Origin: Oribacterium sp.
Lineage (GTDB): Bacteria; Bacillota_A; Clostridia; Lachnospirales; Lachnospiraceae
NCBI GenBank assembly: GCA_017940955.1
Contig: JAGAXP010000215.1
Span: 1-21,782 of the forward strand
DNA length: 21,782 bases
Direction: 5' to 3'
The notes under the pieces were generated by a model. It ran no database searches. It worked only from the letters and a program-made list of their open reading frames with translations, and was not told the origin of the DNA. The translations under genes and the position numbers were made by a program. Shown one piece after another: positions 1 through 7,209 of the stretch; position 1 is the first letter of the stretch, and each line of letters starts with the position of its first letter.

Positions 1-73
1 CACCATCATATACGTATATGTCGGCACATTTTACGAAAATATATCCCATTTTTAAATAATTATTTCACATTTT

Positions 74-102
74 TTGAATGATTTACCAAAGTATGATAAT
101 AT
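74..102 (+). promoter_or_regulatory. Candidate sigma-A promoter for the RelA-like gene
   Basis: A -35-like TTGAAT at 74-79 lies 17 nt before a -10-like TAATAT at 97-102, in an AT-rich region. It would give a leader of about 60 nt. The match is imperfect, and such AT-rich DNA produces chance matches, so this is tentative. Nothing else is recognisable in 1-171. Confidence 0.35.
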
Positions 103-171
103 CTACTTGTATAAACATCATTTAACATATACAAAAACTGATTCAGAAAAAAATTTCAATTATAATTAGCT

Positions 172-1155
172 ATGGTTAAACTTAATGATTATTTGTACGA
201 AGGCTATACTGTTCTGGAAATTCTGCATAAGTACAGTGCAGATCTGAAAAAAGATGCTCTTTTGACCCGGAATCAGCTGGATATCGCTCATTGTAATTTT
301 TTACTGGAGCTGTCGGAAATCCTTGAACATAATGAATTCCTTACGTCTGAATCCCAGCGTATCCAGGACTTCTACATATATTTGTCCGAAATGTATCCTT
401 ATTTATCCTTTAATTTAAAGGGACGCATCAAATCAATATTAAGAGCCGAAAAGAAATTCAACGGCTACATCGTGCAGTTTATTTATGATTATTATCTTGA
501 GCACAATGAATATCCACCTATTTCGGCACTTAAGGCAAAGGTGAACAATTTCCGGGATCTTATCGCCTACAGGATAGTCATATCCCTTCCTTCAAGCAAT
601 CGTTCGGAAGGACAGGATCTCGAGACAGAAGAACTGAAGTATCTGTATGAAATGGCTAATGTTCTGCCGGAGTTTCTTGAAGAACGCGGTTTCACCGCAG
701 AGCTTGCCAATCTGAAACAGCCAAACACTTCTCCCTTACTGTCCGGTGCAGTCATGCCCTATTACAGGGATTATATAGTTAATCCACGTTCCTCAGGATA
801 CCGCTCATTGCATATTACCTTTTATGACAGAATTTCCAGAAATTTCACAGAAGTTCAGCTAAGAACAAAGGATATGGATGACTATGCCGAGATAGGTACG
901 GCAAACCATTATTTTTACGAGAAAAAGCAGGATAATCCTCTGGTTCAGAGGAACACTATTCCTGTTGGCGAAAACCTTTACTTTGACGAAGCCTATAACC
1001 GCATCATCGAACTCAGAAACTTAGATTTATCCAAAGTTAATGTCAACATGTTCAACGCTTTGGATAACAATACCATGAATGACGGCTGCGGTCTTTATAA
1101 AGGCAGGCTCATCCTGCCCTATGAACATCTTGCAAAAATCCGGGTACCACTATGA
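172..1155 (+). CDS. Stand-alone RelA/SpoT-type (p)ppGpp synthetase domain protein
   Basis: 327 aa. Probable alarmone synthetase that transfers pyrophosphate from ATP to GDP/GTP. The synthetase core spans about residues 80-255: a G-loop-like RIKS at 85-88, the DLIAYR block with the expected metal-binding Asp at D129, the DYIVNPRSSGYRSLH block (200-214), EVQLRT with the catalytic-type Glu at E227, and a trailing NHYFYEKK. No HD hydrolase domain precedes it and no TGS or ACT domain follows, so it is not a long bifunctional Rel. At 327 aa it is larger than typical small alarmone synthetases, with extra N- and C-terminal segments and about 40 residues between RIKS and the DLIAYR block. An in-frame stop at 163-165 confines the start to the ATG at 172, which lacks a clear Shine-Dalgarno. 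It converges on the GGDEF gene. Family assignment is good; activity and product are inferred. Confidence 0.8.
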   Translation: MVKLNDYLYEGYTVLEILHKYSADLKKDALLTRNQLDIAHCNFLLELSEILEHNEFLTSESQRIQDFYIYLSEMYPYLSFNLKGRIKSILRAEKKFNGYIVQFIYDYYLEHNEYPPISALKAKVNNFRDLIAYRIVISLPSSNRSEGQDLETEELKYLYEMANVLPEFLEERGFTAELANLKQPNTSPLLSGAVMPYYRDYIVNPRSSGYRSLHITFYDRISRNFTEVQLRTKDMDDYAEIGTANHYFYEKKQDNPLVQRNTIPVGENLYFDEAYNRIIELRNLDLSKVNVNMFNALDNNTMNDGCGLYKGRLILPYEHLAKIRVPL

Positions 1156-1173
1156 GGTGGTTCCCGGATTTTT
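1134..1173. terminator. Bidirectional terminator with both stop codons in the hairpin loop
   Basis: A 17-bp stem with one mismatch pairs 1134-1150 with 1157-1173. The loop at 1151-1156 is TATGAG. The stem starts with AAAAA (1134-1138) and ends with TTTTT (1169-1173), so each strand has a U-tract after the hairpin. The plus gene stops with TGA at 1153-1155 and the minus gene with TAG read from 1152-1150. The terminator is therefore embedded in the last codons of both genes. Confidence 0.85.
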
Positions 1174-2760
1174 ATTCTCTGAATGATGCTTCCTCTTAAC
1201 CTCATACATTTTTTTGTCGGCATCAAAGAGGAACTGATCTATATCGAACCTGCCCTTGCCGGAGCCGCCCTCCGATACTATCATGCCAACGCTTATGGTA
1301 ACCGGGAAATCCTTCCTGTTGTCTTTTCTGAAGAGTGCCCTGACTTTTCCCTGAAGAAGCTTTTCTTTCCTGTCAAACTCAACCTTCTCCATCTTTCTGA
1401 GAAGAATTACGGCATACTCGTCACCGCCAAGTCTTGCCGCAATGCCATCCTGATAGATTTCTTTTATATAATCAGCTGTTTTCTTCAGGACTTCATCTCC
1501 ACGGGTATGTCCAAAGGTATCATTGACAGTCTTGAAAAAATCGAGATCCATATATAAAAGTGTCATCTCATTGGCTGAATGCTCTTTTATATAATCATAA
1601 AAATATCTTCTGTTATATAAGCCGGTAAGGGCGTCTGTATTGGCCATACGAATGATGTGCTTTTCGTATACTTTCTCATCCGTAACATCACGGAAGAAGC
1701 AGAAATAACCTGAAGGATTGCCGAAATAATCACGTATACGTTTTTCATTCACCACATAAAAATGCTTTCTGCCGCCAATTTTCACAGAAGCCTCAAACCT
1801 GACAGATTCTTCTGTTTCTTCGATAATATTGGTTGTTCTCATATGTGTATCTTTCCATTTTTCATATTCAAACAACTCCGGAACCACCATGTCCCCGATA
1901 AAAGAACTCCCAAACAATCCATTCATTCTGACTGTTTTTCTGTCTGTTGAGAGAATAAGTATCGGTATAGGTATATTTTCAACAAGCAGAGATAATTCAA
2001 GTCCCATATTGTTGAAATTCGTTATATCACGTCCTATGCCCGCGGTTCCGCTGATATCTCCGAATCTGTCATAGATAGGAGACTTATATACTTTAAAAAG
2101 CTTAAGCCCCTCCACCTTTTTCACAGGCTCTTCAAACTCGCAGGTTCGTCCCGCTTTAATTACCTGCTCCTCAGAATCCTGGCAGGCAAGCCCTTCCTCA
2201 ATGGGAACTCCCCAGATATAGCTATGATCTCTTCCGCGGCAGTCATCTTTGGTTTTATTGACTGCCTCACAGAAGGCATCATTAACTCTCCAGTGGAGTC
2301 CATTCATATCCTTAAACCAAATCAAATCCGGAACACTATCGTTCATGGTGGTCAGGATATTTTCGTATAACCAGGCATCATAAACAGACTTGATACTGCG
2401 CAGTACCCTGTCAAAACGCCACCGTCTTATATCATCATCCTCATTATCCGACCATACATCGTAGATTTTTCCTGTCAAAATGAGTTCCTTCACATCCGCA
2501 GAATCTCCTATATACACAGGATAAAGCTTTGTGTCTTCCCCAAAAGGAAGTCCGGCAAGAAAATCCGGTTCATCCGTCACCACCAGGACATCACATTTAC
2601 GGGGACAATCCCCGGGATGCTCCGGATTGATTTTTACCACAGTGAAATCAGACGCATAGTCATTATCTGCGCCCCGATTCACTACAGGTTTATAATTTTC
2701 AAAGCATTCTGTACTTTTATCTCCCGAAAGTCGGATCACCAGCGATATATTCAAGTGCAT
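1150..2760 (-). CDS. PAS-PAS-GGDEF diguanylate cyclase
   Basis: 536 aa. Predicted to make cyclic di-GMP from two GTP. The C-terminal GGDEF domain (about 372-525) has DLDFFK at 405-410, ND at 413-414, a GHxxGD block and the signature GGDEY at 445-449, so the active site looks intact. The RxxD product-inhibition site expected just before the signature is absent; that position reads YQDG. Two PAS-like sensor domains lie at about 133-247 (DLIWFKDMNG...VNDAF, ending GIGRDIT) and 255-372 (ending FFRDVTDEK). The first 130 residues are an unassigned domain. No transmembrane helix or signal peptide is seen, so it is probably cytosolic. The ATG at 2760 follows a good GGAGGA with 7 nt spacing. Its stop abuts that of the convergent RelA-like gene. 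The signal sensed by the PAS domains cannot be told from sequence. Confidence 0.93.
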   Translation of the reverse strand: MHLNISLVIRLSGDKSTECFENYKPVVNRGADNDYASDFTVVKINPEHPGDCPRKCDVLVVTDEPDFLAGLPFGEDTKLYPVYIGDSADVKELILTGKIYDVWSDNEDDDIRRWRFDRVLRSIKSVYDAWLYENILTTMNDSVPDLIWFKDMNGLHWRVNDAFCEAVNKTKDDCRGRDHSYIWGVPIEEGLACQDSEEQVIKAGRTCEFEEPVKKVEGLKLFKVYKSPIYDRFGDISGTAGIGRDITNFNNMGLELSLLVENIPIPILILSTDRKTVRMNGLFGSSFIGDMVVPELFEYEKWKDTHMRTTNIIEETEESVRFEASVKIGGRKHFYVVNEKRIRDYFGNPSGYFCFFRDVTDEKVYEKHIIRMANTDALTGLYNRRYFYDYIKEHSANEMTLLYMDLDFFKTVNDTFGHTRGDEVLKKTADYIKEIYQDGIAARLGGDEYAVILLRKMEKVEFDRKEKLLQGKVRALFRKDNRKDFPVTISVGMIVSEGGSGKGRFDIDQFLFDADKKMYEVKRKHHSENKNPGTTS

Positions 2761-2836
2761 AAACGTGTCCTCCGGTCTATATCAAAAACTGTTTACTGAT
2801 TTAATTACAGAATAAAATCATCAAAGATATGGAGTC

Positions 2837-2842
2837 ATTATA
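2837..2842 (-). promoter_or_regulatory. Possible -10 box of the diguanylate cyclase promoter
   Basis: The minus strand reads a perfect TATAAT here, 77 nt upstream of the GGDEF gene's ATG. No convincing -35 hexamer is found at 16-18 nt spacing. The gap 2761-3029 otherwise holds only the terminator of the upstream operon. Confidence 0.3.
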
Positions 2843-2915
2843 CAACATAAACGGAAGCAGCACATTTTAATATTTTGTAAAGCCATACATTTTAACTATC
2901 TGAACTGTTACCACG

Positions 2916-2953
2916 AAAAAAAGAGTACTCTATCATTACATAAAGTACTCTTT
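2916..2953 (-). terminator. Rho-independent terminator of the coaD operon
   Basis: A 10-bp perfect stem pairs 2920-2929 with 2944-2953 around a 14-nt loop. On the minus strand it continues into a run of T residues (complement of 2914-2919). It lies about 77 nt past the stop of the coiled-coil gene at 3030, so it ends the recG-rsmD-coaD side of the cluster before the GGDEF gene. Confidence 0.75.
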
Positions 2954-3029
2954 AATAACATTTCAGGAAATTCCGAATATTCGATGCTCTAAACGGCATC
3001 CGCTTCTATATCAGTCTGACCGCCAATGC

Positions 3030-3653
3030 TTACTGCTGATAATCATCCTGCGCAGCATAATCGTCGTTATACTGTGACTCCATAGGTGAAACAGGAGCCT
3101 GTGAAGGTGTAGACTGCATAGCATTGTTGAGCTCTCTTCTATTGTTTACAACAACACTGTAGGTCTTCTGCATGCTATCCTGCATAGCCTGGAATCTCTG
3201 ATGCTGTTCAGAAATAGAATTGCTCATAAGTGCTTCTATAGATGCAAGAATAGAATCTGTATATGAAATAGCGCTGGCCTTTACACTGTTTGCCTCGGCT
3301 GTTGCATTGGCAAGGATCTGATCAGCCTGTGCCTGTGCCTGCTGAACAAGCTCATTGGCTTTGTTGTATGCCTGCTGCATGATCTCATTTTCTGAAACCA
3401 TTTCTTCAGTCTGCTGTTTTGCATCCAGGATCATAGCATCTGCCTGGCTCTTTGCATCAGCCAGTATAGCATCCTGCTGAGAAATGATCTTCTGGTATTT
3501 CTTTATCTCATCAGGCACTCTGAGTCTGAGCTCAACGAGAAGCTCCTCCATCTCTTCTTTATTTACAAGGATCTTTGTATTTGAAAGAGGCTGAAATTTG
3601 CAGCCGTCAATATACTCCTCAATCTCGCCTATTAACTGTTCTATTCTGCTCAT
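3030..3653 (-). CDS. Conserved coiled-coil protein, V-ATPase subunit H/E-like annotation family
   Basis: 207 aa, soluble, with no signal peptide or membrane helix. A long Ala/Gln/Glu-rich heptad region (about 50-125, repeating units such as ADAKSQADAM and AQAQADQILA) predicts a continuous coiled coil. A shorter helical part follows (about 125-180) and then a Ser/Pro/Gln-rich flexible tail ending in acidic and aromatic residues. Proteins of this type next to coaD in Lachnospiraceae are often labelled 'ATPase' or 'H+-ATPase subunit H'. That label rests on coiled-coil similarity: there is no Walker motif and no other V-ATPase gene here, so I would not infer ATPase function. A DivIVA-like or scaffold role is an equally loose possibility. 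It follows coaD by 26 nt and precedes a terminator, so it is the last gene of that operon. The Shine-Dalgarno is weak. Confidence 0.75.
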   Translation of the reverse strand: MSRIEQLIGEIEEYIDGCKFQPLSNTKILVNKEEMEELLVELRLRVPDEIKKYQKIISQQDAILADAKSQADAMILDAKQQTEEMVSENEIMQQAYNKANELVQQAQAQADQILANATAEANSVKASAISYTDSILASIEALMSNSISEQHQRFQAMQDSMQKTYSVVVNNRRELNNAMQSTPSQAPVSPMESQYNDDYAAQDDYQQ

Positions 3654-3680
3654 TTATCTATTCCACCCTTACATTATTTT

Positions 3681-4154
3681 TTATATTTTTTCTTTGATCA
3701 TTTTCTCTACATTTTCCGGTACGAATTCATGAATCATTCCGCCATAGCTGGCAATCTCTTTAACCATACTGGAACTAAGATAAGAATACTTAAGATTTGT
3801 GGTTAAGAACATAGTGTCAATATCGGGTGCCATTACCTTGTTGGTCTGTGCAAGCTGAAGTTCATATTCAAAATCTGTCACTGCACGAAGCCCTCTGACC
3901 ATAACTGTAGCTCCGCAATCTCTTGCAAAGTTTACAGTGAGACCATCAAATGATCTAACCTCGACATTACCATGATCCCGGGTCAAATCCTCAATCATTC
4001 TAACACGTTCATCCATCGAAAACAACGGAGTTTTCGAGCTGTTGACGAGAACCCCGACTATCAGCTTATCAACCATCTTCGAGGCTCTTTCTATAATGTC
4101 AAGATGACCATATGTAATCGGATCAAAGGAACCGGGATAAACACCTACTATCAT
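3681..4154 (-). CDS. coaD: Phosphopantetheine adenylyltransferase
   Basis: 157 aa, the usual length. Catalyses the penultimate step of coenzyme A synthesis: 4'-phosphopantetheine plus ATP gives dephospho-CoA. The nucleotidyltransferase fold is shown by [11 protein letters not shown] at 7-17 (the T/HxGH motif ends in H17), the SSKTPLF loop after the second strand, [13 protein letters not shown] in the middle, and the [10 protein letters not shown] segment matching the family's ISSS nucleotide-binding motif. It lies 72 nt downstream of rsmD, the classic Firmicute order, and 26 nt upstream of the coiled-coil gene. A promoter-like pair with a tandem repeat sits in the rsmD-coaD gap. The ribosome-binding site is poor (GAAAGAAGAAAAG). 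Confidence 0.97.
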   Translation of the reverse strand: MIVGVYPGSFDPITYGHLDIIERASKMVDKLIVGVLVNSSKTPLFSMDERVRMIEDLTRDHGNVEVRSFDGLTVNFARDCGATVMVRGLRAVTDFEYELQLAQTNKVMAPDIDTMFLTTNLKYSYLSSSMVKEIASYGGMIHEFVPENVEKMIKEKI

Positions 4155-4179
4155 ATCTTTTCTTCTTTCTCGGTATATA

Positions 4180-4209
4180 TTTATAGCACGTAAACTTATA
4201 GCTTGTAAA
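4180..4209 (-). promoter_or_regulatory. Candidate coaD promoter overlapping a 15-bp tandem repeat
   Basis: On the minus strand TTTACA (4209-4204) and TATAAA (4185-4180) are separated by 18 nt. The same DNA is two contiguous 15-bp direct repeats, 4180-4194 and 4195-4209, differing at 3 positions. This suggests either a duplicated site bound by a regulator or a local duplication. The hexamers are each 5/6 to consensus. Confidence 0.4.
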
Positions 4210-4226
4210 CAGCAACATTTTCCAAA

Positions 4227-4787
4227 CTATTGCAGTTTTTTAAAGAAAACATGTTTATTTGTTTTATATGTTTTCTCTTTTTGGAGCTCATAGCCCATTT
4301 TTGTTATGTCTTCCGCTATATCATCATTAAGATCTGCTTCTATAACAAAAAGGGTATTGTCATCAACATAATCTGCGTCATGCATCAGCTCCATGGCTTT
4401 TCTCTCAAATCCCTTATTATAAGGAGGATCCATGAAAACAACGCCAAAGTGATAACCCTTTCCGTTCAGCCGGTTTAATGCTGACATATAATCCGAACTC
4501 ATCAGGAGGGATCTGTCCTCAAAGCGGCAGTGCTCAATGTTTTCCCGGATGCAGGCTGCTGCTTTCGGATTGTTTTCCACAAACACCGCTCTCCTGGAGC
4601 CTCTGGAAAGAGCCTCTATACCGATCCCTCCGGATCCGGAAAAAAGATCAAGGAAATCTATGCCGGGAACCTCAAACTGAATCATATTAAAAAGGGTTTC
4701 CTTGATACGATCCGTTGTGGGGCGTGTATCCATCGAATCTATGGTTTTAAGCAAAAGTCTTCTTGCAGTTCCTGCAATAACTCTCAT
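4227..4787 (-). CDS. rsmD: 16S rRNA (guanine-966-N2)-methyltransferase
   Basis: 186 aa, the usual length. S-adenosylmethionine-dependent methylation of G966 of 16S rRNA in the small subunit. N-terminal MRVIAGTARR and RPTTDRIKETLFN are family hallmarks. SAM-binding motif I is DLFSGSGGIGIEALSRG, and the catalytic N6/N2-type motif is MDPPYNKGFE. The start is well supported by GGGAGG 7 nt upstream of the ATG. It sits between recG and coaD, the standard clostridial order. The 193-nt gap to recG contains a minus-strand TATAAT (4853-4848) without a good -35, so rsmD may be read through from recG or have its own weak promoter. Confidence 0.96.
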   Translation of the reverse strand: MRVIAGTARRLLLKTIDSMDTRPTTDRIKETLFNMIQFEVPGIDFLDLFSGSGGIGIEALSRGSRRAVFVENNPKAAACIRENIEHCRFEDRSLLMSSDYMSALNRLNGKGYHFGVVFMDPPYNKGFERKAMELMHDADYVDDNTLFVIEADLNDDIAEDITKMGYELQKEKTYKTNKHVFFKKLQ

Positions 4788-4980
4788 ATCATTACCTCCC
4801 GGGGGACAGTCATAAGCCAGATGATATAGCTTGTATCCGACCCTGCAATTATAAGTTTATCATCAAACCTTGATTACGTTCTGTACATCACTTATCAAAA
4901 ACATCATCGCGAAATGATTCTACATTAAGAATGCATTATTTACAACTGAGGAAATGCTTATCCATGAACTTTATTTTATA

Positions 4981-7017
4981 CTAAAGTACGTAGCTTTCTT
5001 CCAGAAACATTTCAAGTTCCTGTCTAAGCTCCAGGTTTTCGGGATTTGTAAGTCCCGGATCTGTCCTGTATACATAAATCGCATCTTCCGATGCCTTTTG
5101 CAGGAGCTCCTTATCCTGATATATATCCGCAACACTGAAATCCAAAGCTCCCGACTGTCTGATGCCGAAGATATCTCCGGGGCCCCTCAGTCTGAGATCC
5201 TCCTCTGCTATATGGAAGCCGTCATTGGAGGACGCAAGTATCGAAAGTCTTTCCTTTGATTTTTTTGAATTCTCCGTATCCACAAAAATACAAAAGCTTT
5301 GATGAGAGGATCTCCCCACACGTCCCCTGAGCTGATGAAGCTGCGCAAGTCCGAAGCGCTCTGCATTCTCAACCATCATGACTGTGGCATTGGGCACATC
5401 CACGCCCACCTCAACCACAGTGGTGGATACAAGAATATCGATTTCCTTTTTCAGGAAACGCTCCATTATGTCATCCTTTTCTTTGGGTTTCATTTTCCCG
5501 TGAAGCTTTTCTACCTTTATCTCCTTGGGGAACACCCTCCGAATCTTCGAAACATAGTCGGTAACATTTTCAAGGTCAAGAATATCATTCTCTTCAACCA
5601 TCGGACAAATGATATAGGCCTGCCTTCCTTTCTTTATCTCGTCGTATATAAACTTATAGGCTCTCTGACGATAGCCTTCATTCACAACAGCATTCTTTAT
5701 GGGCAAACGATTGGATGGAAGCTCCTTTATCATAGAGACCTGCATGTCCGCATACATAAGCATTGCCAGAGTACGGGGAATGGGGGTCGCCGACATTACC
5801 AGTATATGGGGACTTCTTCCCTTTTCGTTTAATGTCTTTCTTTGGTTGACTCCGAATCTGTGCTGCTCATCCGTGACCACCAGAGCCAGATCTTTATAGA
5901 TAACCTTTTCCTGAAACAGTGCATGGGTGCCGATGATTATATCTGCTTTATGGTTTTCGATCTCCTCATAGATCTCCCGTCGCTCTTTTGCCTTGAGTGA
6001 TCCCGTAACCAGCACTGCCTTAAGGTTCAGATCATTGTCCTCCAGAAGCTTTTTCATTTTGTCATAATGCTGACCTGCCAGGATTTCTGTGGGAGCCATG
6101 ATAGCTGCCTGATAACCGTTAAGTGCTGTTTCAAGACAGGCCACAAAGGAAACTATAGTCTTTCCGGAACCTACATCTCCCTGAAGAAGTCTGTTCATGA
6201 TAATTCCGGAAGAGAGATCTTTTCTTATGATTTTAATGGCTTCAGACTGACCATTTGTCAGAGAGAACGGAAGTTTTTTTATAAAATCATCTACACGTTT
6301 ATCAGGAGTAAGCTTAAAGCAGGATTTCAGATCCTCCGTATTCTGCTTCTTCTTCACGAGGGCTAATGAAAACAAAAAAAGTTCATTATAGGCAAGACGG
6401 CCTCTGGCCTTTTCAAAGTCCTCTATGGTTTCCGGAAAATGAACATGTGCCACAGCTTCCTTCATTTCCATAAGGTTTCTATTGTATCTTATGGCAGCGG
6501 GGACAAAATCCGTCTTATACTCAGCCACCTCTATGGCCTGACTGACTGCTTTCACGATGGAAGCATTGGACAAGCCCTTCACCTGACTGTAAACAGGCTC
6601 AAGGGTATCCACTTTCTTTTCATAAGCCTCAGGAGAAAAGATTTTTGGCTGGTTCATGGTTTTCTGGCCGTTGTAGCTTCCGACTTTTCCCATGAAAACA
6701 AACATTGATCCGGCTCTCAGGGTATTCCGGAGAAAGGGGGCATTGAACCAGGTGATCCTGAGTCTTCCGGAAATATCCTTTAAATATACACTGGTCATAA
6801 GGAGTCCGTGCATTCTGACAACAGCCGCATCTTTTTCCAGCATACCTGTCACCGCCTGCACTTCACCCTCCTGAAGATTCCCTATGGGGACAGGTTTATG
6901 AAAGCTCACATATGTGTTGGGGAAAAAATACAGCAAATCATTAACTGAATATATTCCGAGCTTGTTATATAGTTTTTCTGTTTTTGGACCTATGCCCTTA
7001 AGATCTTTTAGTTCCAT
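4981..7017 (-). CDS. recG: ATP-dependent DNA helicase RecG
   Basis: 678 aa, full length for the family. Branch-migration helicase that regresses stalled forks and processes Holliday junctions. The N-terminal wedge/OB region (about 1-160) carries GIGPKTEKLYNKLGI. The helicase core has Walker A GDVGSGKT (280-287), motif Ia MAPTEILAGQH, the DEQH box (383-386) within VTDEQHRFGVNQR, motif III MSATPIPRT, and motif VI QLRGRVGRS. The C-terminal TRG region has LRLRGPGDIFGIRQSG. All motifs look intact. There is no clear Shine-Dalgarno before the ATG at 7017 (upstream is AT-rich), although no better start is evident since the N-terminus matches the family. It is separated from fakA by a terminator at 7111-7140, so it should begin its own transcript. 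Confidence 0.98.
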   Translation of the reverse strand: MELKDLKGIGPKTEKLYNKLGIYSVNDLLYFFPNTYVSFHKPVPIGNLQEGEVQAVTGMLEKDAAVVRMHGLLMTSVYLKDISGRLRITWFNAPFLRNTLRAGSMFVFMGKVGSYNGQKTMNQPKIFSPEAYEKKVDTLEPVYSQVKGLSNASIVKAVSQAIEVAEYKTDFVPAAIRYNRNLMEMKEAVAHVHFPETIEDFEKARGRLAYNELFLFSLALVKKKQNTEDLKSCFKLTPDKRVDDFIKKLPFSLTNGQSEAIKIIRKDLSSGIIMNRLLQGDVGSGKTIVSFVACLETALNGYQAAIMAPTEILAGQHYDKMKKLLEDNDLNLKAVLVTGSLKAKERREIYEEIENHKADIIIGTHALFQEKVIYKDLALVVTDEQHRFGVNQRKTLNEKGRSPHILVMSATPIPRTLAMLMYADMQVSMIKELPSNRLPIKNAVVNEGYRQRAYKFIYDEIKKGRQAYIICPMVEENDILDLENVTDYVSKIRRVFPKEIKVEKLHGKMKPKEKDDIMERFLKKEIDILVSTTVVEVGVDVPNATVMMVENAERFGLAQLHQLRGRVGRSSHQSFCIFVDTENSKKSKERLSILASSNDGFHIAEEDLRLRGPGDIFGIRQSGALDFSVADIYQDKELLQKASEDAIYVYRTDPGLTNPENLELRQELEMFLEESYVL

Positions 7018-7110
7018 ACTTTTTATATAGGTATATTCTATGCCTTAACTACAGGATTTCTGTGTGCCGGATTTAGACCGGTACATATTCCACAGCCTTA
7101 TCGTGAACTG

Positions 7111-7140
7111 AAAATCGCTCCCGAGTAATCTCAGGAGCGA
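7111..7140 (-). terminator. Terminator after fakA
   Basis: An 11-position stem with one C/A mismatch pairs 7115-7125 with 7130-7140 around a TAAT loop. On the minus strand it is followed by TTTT (complement of 7114-7111). It lies 70 nt beyond the fakA stop. The U-tract is short, so termination may be partial and allow some recG read-through. Confidence 0.6.
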
Positions 7141-7209
7141 AATATGGTCTATAATCTGTGTGATGATAATGTCGGCTTATCCATCCGACACATCTTCAGG
7201 ATAAAATGC

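Noticed and set aside
2599..2618. CGGGGA...TCCCCG hairpin inside the GGDEF gene, resembling the GTCCCC repeats
   Set aside because: It encodes an in-frame Pro-Gly-Asp-Cys-Pro stretch and lacks the arms of copies A-C; most likely a coding coincidence.
3030..3653. V-type ATPase subunit
   Set aside because: Similarity is limited to coiled-coil composition; no ATPase motifs and no ATPase operon.
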